Assembly (NCBI GenBank): GCA_012719345.1
Contig: JAAYAN010000218.1
Location: 1 to 35,952 of the forward strand
Source of the DNA: Ignavibacteria bacterium
GTDB lineage: Bacteria > Bacteroidota > Ignavibacteria > Ignavibacteriales > Melioribacteraceae
DNA: 35,952 nt
Direction of reading: 5' to 3'
The notes under the pieces are model-generated. The model worked only from the letters and a program-made list of their open reading frames with translations, was not told the origin of the DNA and ran no database searches. Every line of letters starts with the position of its first letter. The first letter of the stretch is position 1. Positions 33,317 through 35,952 of this stretch are shown piece after piece. The position numbers and the translations under genes are program-made.

Positions 33317-34942
33317 TCAAATATGATTTTTTAATTTTTCGAAATATACGTTCGCATTCGGCTGAAGTTTGCTGCTAAGTGTTACAGCTTTCTTAAGATC
33401 GGTATCTGCTTCAAGATATTTTCTTAAATAAAAATTAGAAATTCCACGAATGAGAAAAGCTTCGGCATAGTCCGGTTTTAATTGTATTACTTTGTTGGAA
33501 TCCTCAACTGCCTCAGTATATTTTTCTAAATTTTTATAAGCATTAGCCCTTAAATACAAAGGTTTTATTTTTGTTGGTTTTAATGCGATGGCTTTCGTTA
33601 AATCGATACTTGCACTGTTAAAATCGGATTGTTTCATTTTTAGTAATGCCCGTTCAATATATGCATCATAATAATTCAAGTCAGTAAGTGCCCGGGTATA
33701 ATCAACAAGCGCACCCTGATTATCGGCAAGTTTCTGTTTCGACCTTGCCCGATGGAAATATGCCTGATAACATTCGGGATTTTTAGCAATAATTGAGGAA
33801 AAATCTTCTAATGAACCGTGAATATCCTGTCCTTCGAATTTATAAATTCCCCTTTGAAGCAAAGCTTTTTCATAATCGGGTTTTATTTCAACAGCTTTAT
33901 CCAGATATGAAAATGCTTTTGCATAATCTTTTAAAAGACCGTAAATATCACCTAATTCAAAAAAATATTCAGCATTATCTTTTTTCAGTTCTAATGCTTT
34001 CAAATAGTCCTTTTCTGCTCCTTCGTAATCAAACAGGTTTTTTCTCATTTTTCCGCTTAAAAAATAAAATTCGGAATTATCCGGTACCAAAGAGGTAAGT
34101 CTGCTGTAATCTTTTAGAGCTCCGTCAGGATCGTCATTCTCTTCTTTAATTTTTGCCCTCAGCAGCAACGCATCAATGTACGAAGGATCATTCTTAAGCG
34201 CATTGTTTAAAAATAATATTGCTTCACTGTAATTTTTATCGGCATATAAAATATCGGCTAAGTGATAAAAAGCTAATGAGAAACCTGGAAAAAGTTCAAC
34301 AGCCTTTTGAAGATCTTCAATAGCCTTTTTTTTATCGCCGTTTATTTTACGTGCAATTCCTCTGAAACAAAAACCTCTTGAATTTGCCGGATCATTTTCA
34401 ATTGCTTTATTAAATTCCAAAACAGCTTTTTTGTTTTCATTCTGTGCAAGATAGGTATTTCCGCATAAAATGTAAGCTTCTGTTTTATCAGGTTTTTGCT
34501 CCACGGATTTTGCGCAATTTTCAATAACCAAGTCGGGTTTTCGCATTTTTTCGTATGCAAGCGCCTTAAGAAAATACCCTTCAGCCAAGCAGTTGGCGTT
34601 ACCGGAATTCAATTCCATAAATTCGCCTGTAAAATCGATTGCCTTCTGAAAACTGCCTTTTTCAAGATTGATTTGAGCAATAAAATATTTAGTGTTAGGG
34701 AAAGATTTTTCATCAAGTTCTGCTGCGGTTTTAAAATCTGGCAGAGCTTCATCATATTTTCCTGAATAAAAATAGGCAAGCGCTCGTCCGTAAAAAGACA
34801 CAGAGTTTTTACCATCTGTTTCAATTACGCTGCTATAATCTGCTATTGCTCCTTCATAATCATGATTCTGGTATTTTTCGCGCGCCGAATCAATTATTGA
34901 TTCTACGCCTTTGCCGGCAAACATTTTTGTAATAAAGTTCAT
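33317..34942 (-). CDS. tetratricopeptide-repeat protein
   Basis: 541 aa almost wholly made of TPR units (about 14), each with the W/Y-x-G-A-Y-A-P-type spacing, such as YEGAIADYSSVIETDGKNSV and YTEAVEDSNKVIQLKPDYAE. The N-terminus MNFITKMFAGKGVESIIDSA is not a clear signal peptide, so a cytoplasmic location is likely. TPR superhelices bind partner peptides; no specific partner is visible. A good Shine-Dalgarno (AAGGTGG) lies 7 nt before the ATG, and the gene follows the S9 peptidase by 21 bp, so they probably share a transcript. Function not known. Confidence 0.9.
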   Translation of the reverse strand: MNFITKMFAGKGVESIIDSAREKYQNHDYEGAIADYSSVIETDGKNSVSFYGRALAYFYSGKYDEALPDFKTAAELDEKSFPNTKYFIAQINLEKGSFQKAIDFTGEFMELNSGNANCLAEGYFLKALAYEKMRKPDLVIENCAKSVEQKPDKTEAYILCGNTYLAQNENKKAVLEFNKAIENDPANSRGFCFRGIARKINGDKKKAIEDLQKAVELFPGFSLAFYHLADILYADKNYSEAILFLNNALKNDPSYIDALLLRAKIKEENDDPDGALKDYSRLTSLVPDNSEFYFLSGKMRKNLFDYEGAEKDYLKALELKKDNAEYFFELGDIYGLLKDYAKAFSYLDKAVEIKPDYEKALLQRGIYKFEGQDIHGSLEDFSSIIAKNPECYQAYFHRARSKQKLADNQGALVDYTRALTDLNYYDAYIERALLKMKQSDFNSASIDLTKAIALKPTKIKPLYLRANAYKNLEKYTEAVEDSNKVIQLKPDYAEAFLIRGISNFYLRKYLEADTDLKKAVTLSSKLQPNANVYFEKLKNHI

Positions 34943-34963
34943 AAAGCCACCTTTTACTAATGA

Positions 34964-35952
34964 CTAATTATTAAACTGAATGTTTTTAATTAATTTTTTA
35001 GAACAATAAGGAGCTTTCCCCCCTCCAAGATATTTATGAAACCATTCGAGGTGTGCATTATAATATAACGGCATAGACTTTATATGACTTGGCCAGTGAC
35101 CATCATTTTTAAATATGATAATCCGCGAATCAATTCCTAATTTCTGCAGCACCGTAAAATAGTTGATACTTTGAGTATATGGAACCCTGTAATCCTTTTC
35201 GCCTGTAATAATAAGGGTAGGCGTTTTGAAGTTTTCCGAAAATTCTGATGGTGAATACTGATTATAATTTTTAGAATTGTAAGGATTGCCTTTTAAGTCC
35301 CACTCCGGAAACCAAAGTTCTTCGGTTACTCCCCAAAAAGTTTCGAGATTAAATATTCCCATCATTGAAGCAAAGCACTTAAATCTGCCGGTTTTGCCTT
35401 GTAACCAGTTCACCATATAACCTCCGTAAGACCAGCCCATTGCTCCCATTCTGTCTTTATCTATAAACGGAAGATTTTCGAGAGAATCTGTAACTAACAT
35501 AATATCATCGTAAACTTTTCCGCCCCAGTCTCCCGAAATAGCAGATGTATAATCCTGTCCGTAACCTGTTGAACCATGAGGATTTGGAAATGCTAAAATA
35601 TAGCCTGCTCCAGGATAAACCTGCCAGTCTCCCCTGAACGAATTCATCCATTGATACTGAGGTCCGCCATGAATATTAAGTATTAAAGGATACTTTTTTT
35701 GAGAATTAAAATCGTGAGGTTTGATTAAAAACACGTGTACTGGTTTTCCTTCAGCACCTTTTATCCACATTTCTTCGGCAGGGCGGAAATCTGTTTTTTC
35801 GAGCAGATTTTTATTTATAAATGTCATCTGTTTAATTTCTTTACTCCGGAAATGCAGAGTATGAATTTCGTAAGGTTTATTAACTTTACTTGAAAGGAAG
35901 AATAAATTATCCTTCGAATCAGCAACAATTCCTGTGCAGACATTTTTTTCTG
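34964..35952 (-). CDS. S9 prolyl-oligopeptidase-family peptidase, C-terminal part
   Basis: At least 329 codons. The first internal Met is at 35827, but the frame stays open upstream to the window edge with sequence (EIHTLHFRSKEIKQMTFIN) that reads as the end of a beta-propeller domain, so the gene continues outside. The alpha/beta-hydrolase domain carries GWSYGGYM (nucleophile Ser in GxSxGG), GEKDYRVPY (Asp) and NDGHWPS (His). Such enzymes cleave short peptides after proline or act as dipeptidyl peptidases. The end of the propeller (QMTFINKNLLEK) is typical. Location, export and specificity cannot be read because the N-terminus is missing. Confidence 0.92.
   Translation of the reverse strand, partial: EKNVCTGIVADSKDNLFFLSSKVNKPYEIHTLHFRSKEIKQMTFINKNLLEKTDFRPAEEMWIKGAEGKPVHVFLIKPHDFNSQKKYPLILNIHGGPQYQWMNSFRGDWQVYPGAGYILAFPNPHGSTGYGQDYTSAISGDWGGKVYDDIMLVTDSLENLPFIDKDRMGAMGWSYGGYMVNWLQGKTGRFKCFASMMGIFNLETFWGVTEELWFPEWDLKGNPYNSKNYNQYSPSEFSENFKTPTLIITGEKDYRVPYTQSINYFTVLQKLGIDSRIIIFKNDGHWPSHIKSMPLYYNAHLEWFHKYLGGGKAPYCSKKLIKNIQFNN

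Noticed and set aside
34964-35827. Complete S9 peptidase gene starting at the Met at 35827
   Set aside because: The frame is open and protein-like up to the window edge, so the Met is internal and the gene is partial.

Overview
The window is AT-rich DNA, and nearly every gene lies on the minus strand. The best guess is a low-GC member of the Bacteroidota/Chlorobiota group, most likely an Ignavibacteria-type bacterium. Supporting features are the HU/IHF-type DNA-binding protein, the tiny AURKAIP1/COX24-type basic protein, a small outer-membrane-like protein, a TPR protein and an S9 peptidase. Clear Shine-Dalgarno sequences (ftsZ, the COX24-like gene, the TPR gene) fit Chlorobi/Ignavibacteria better than typical Bacteroidetes, which mostly lack them. 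MurE carries the DNPR motif, so the wall is probably meso-diaminopimelate type. The taxonomic call is inference.

Region 1 (1-12.5 kb) is a surface-polysaccharide locus read right to left. Its order is SLBB export protein, Wzz-like chain-length protein, Wzy-like polymerase, Wzx-like flippase, GT2, GT4, DegT aminotransferase, Gfo/Idh/MocA oxidoreductase, hexapeptide acyltransferase, lipoprotein polysaccharide deacetylase, and a second GT2. The aminotransferase/oxidoreductase/acyltransferase trio would make an N-acylated amino sugar. Genes from about 5.0 to 11.0 kb look more AT-rich than the flanking core genes, as is common for exchanged O-antigen cores. The far left edge holds the C-terminal end of a plus-strand transposase.

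Region 2 (12.5-16.5 kb) is a mosaic between the polysaccharide locus and the division genes. It holds a 600-bp spacer with a run of unrelated short palindromes, a HepT/MntA toxin-antitoxin pair, rfbB bracketed by short direct repeats, a beta-barrel-like secreted protein, a branched RNA-like inverted repeat, and a four-helix-bundle protein whose start codon abuts the probable ftsZ terminator.

Region 3 (16.5-32.5 kb) is a complete, tightly packed dcw cluster: mraZ-rsmH-ftsL-ftsI-murE-murF-mraY-murD-ftsW-murG-murC-ftsQ-ftsA-ftsZ. It has a likely promoter and MraZ operator upstream of mraZ. murB and ddl are absent from it.

Region 4 (32.6 kb to the end) holds tRNA-Thr(CGU), a 31-codon COX24-like gene, an HU-family gene, a TPR-repeat protein and the 3' part of an S9 prolyl-oligopeptidase-family gene that runs off the window.

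I did not find a convincing wholly new system. The most unusual material is the palindrome array, the branched inverted repeat with its four-helix-bundle neighbour, and a hexanucleotide repeat that encodes the signal peptide of the SLBB protein.
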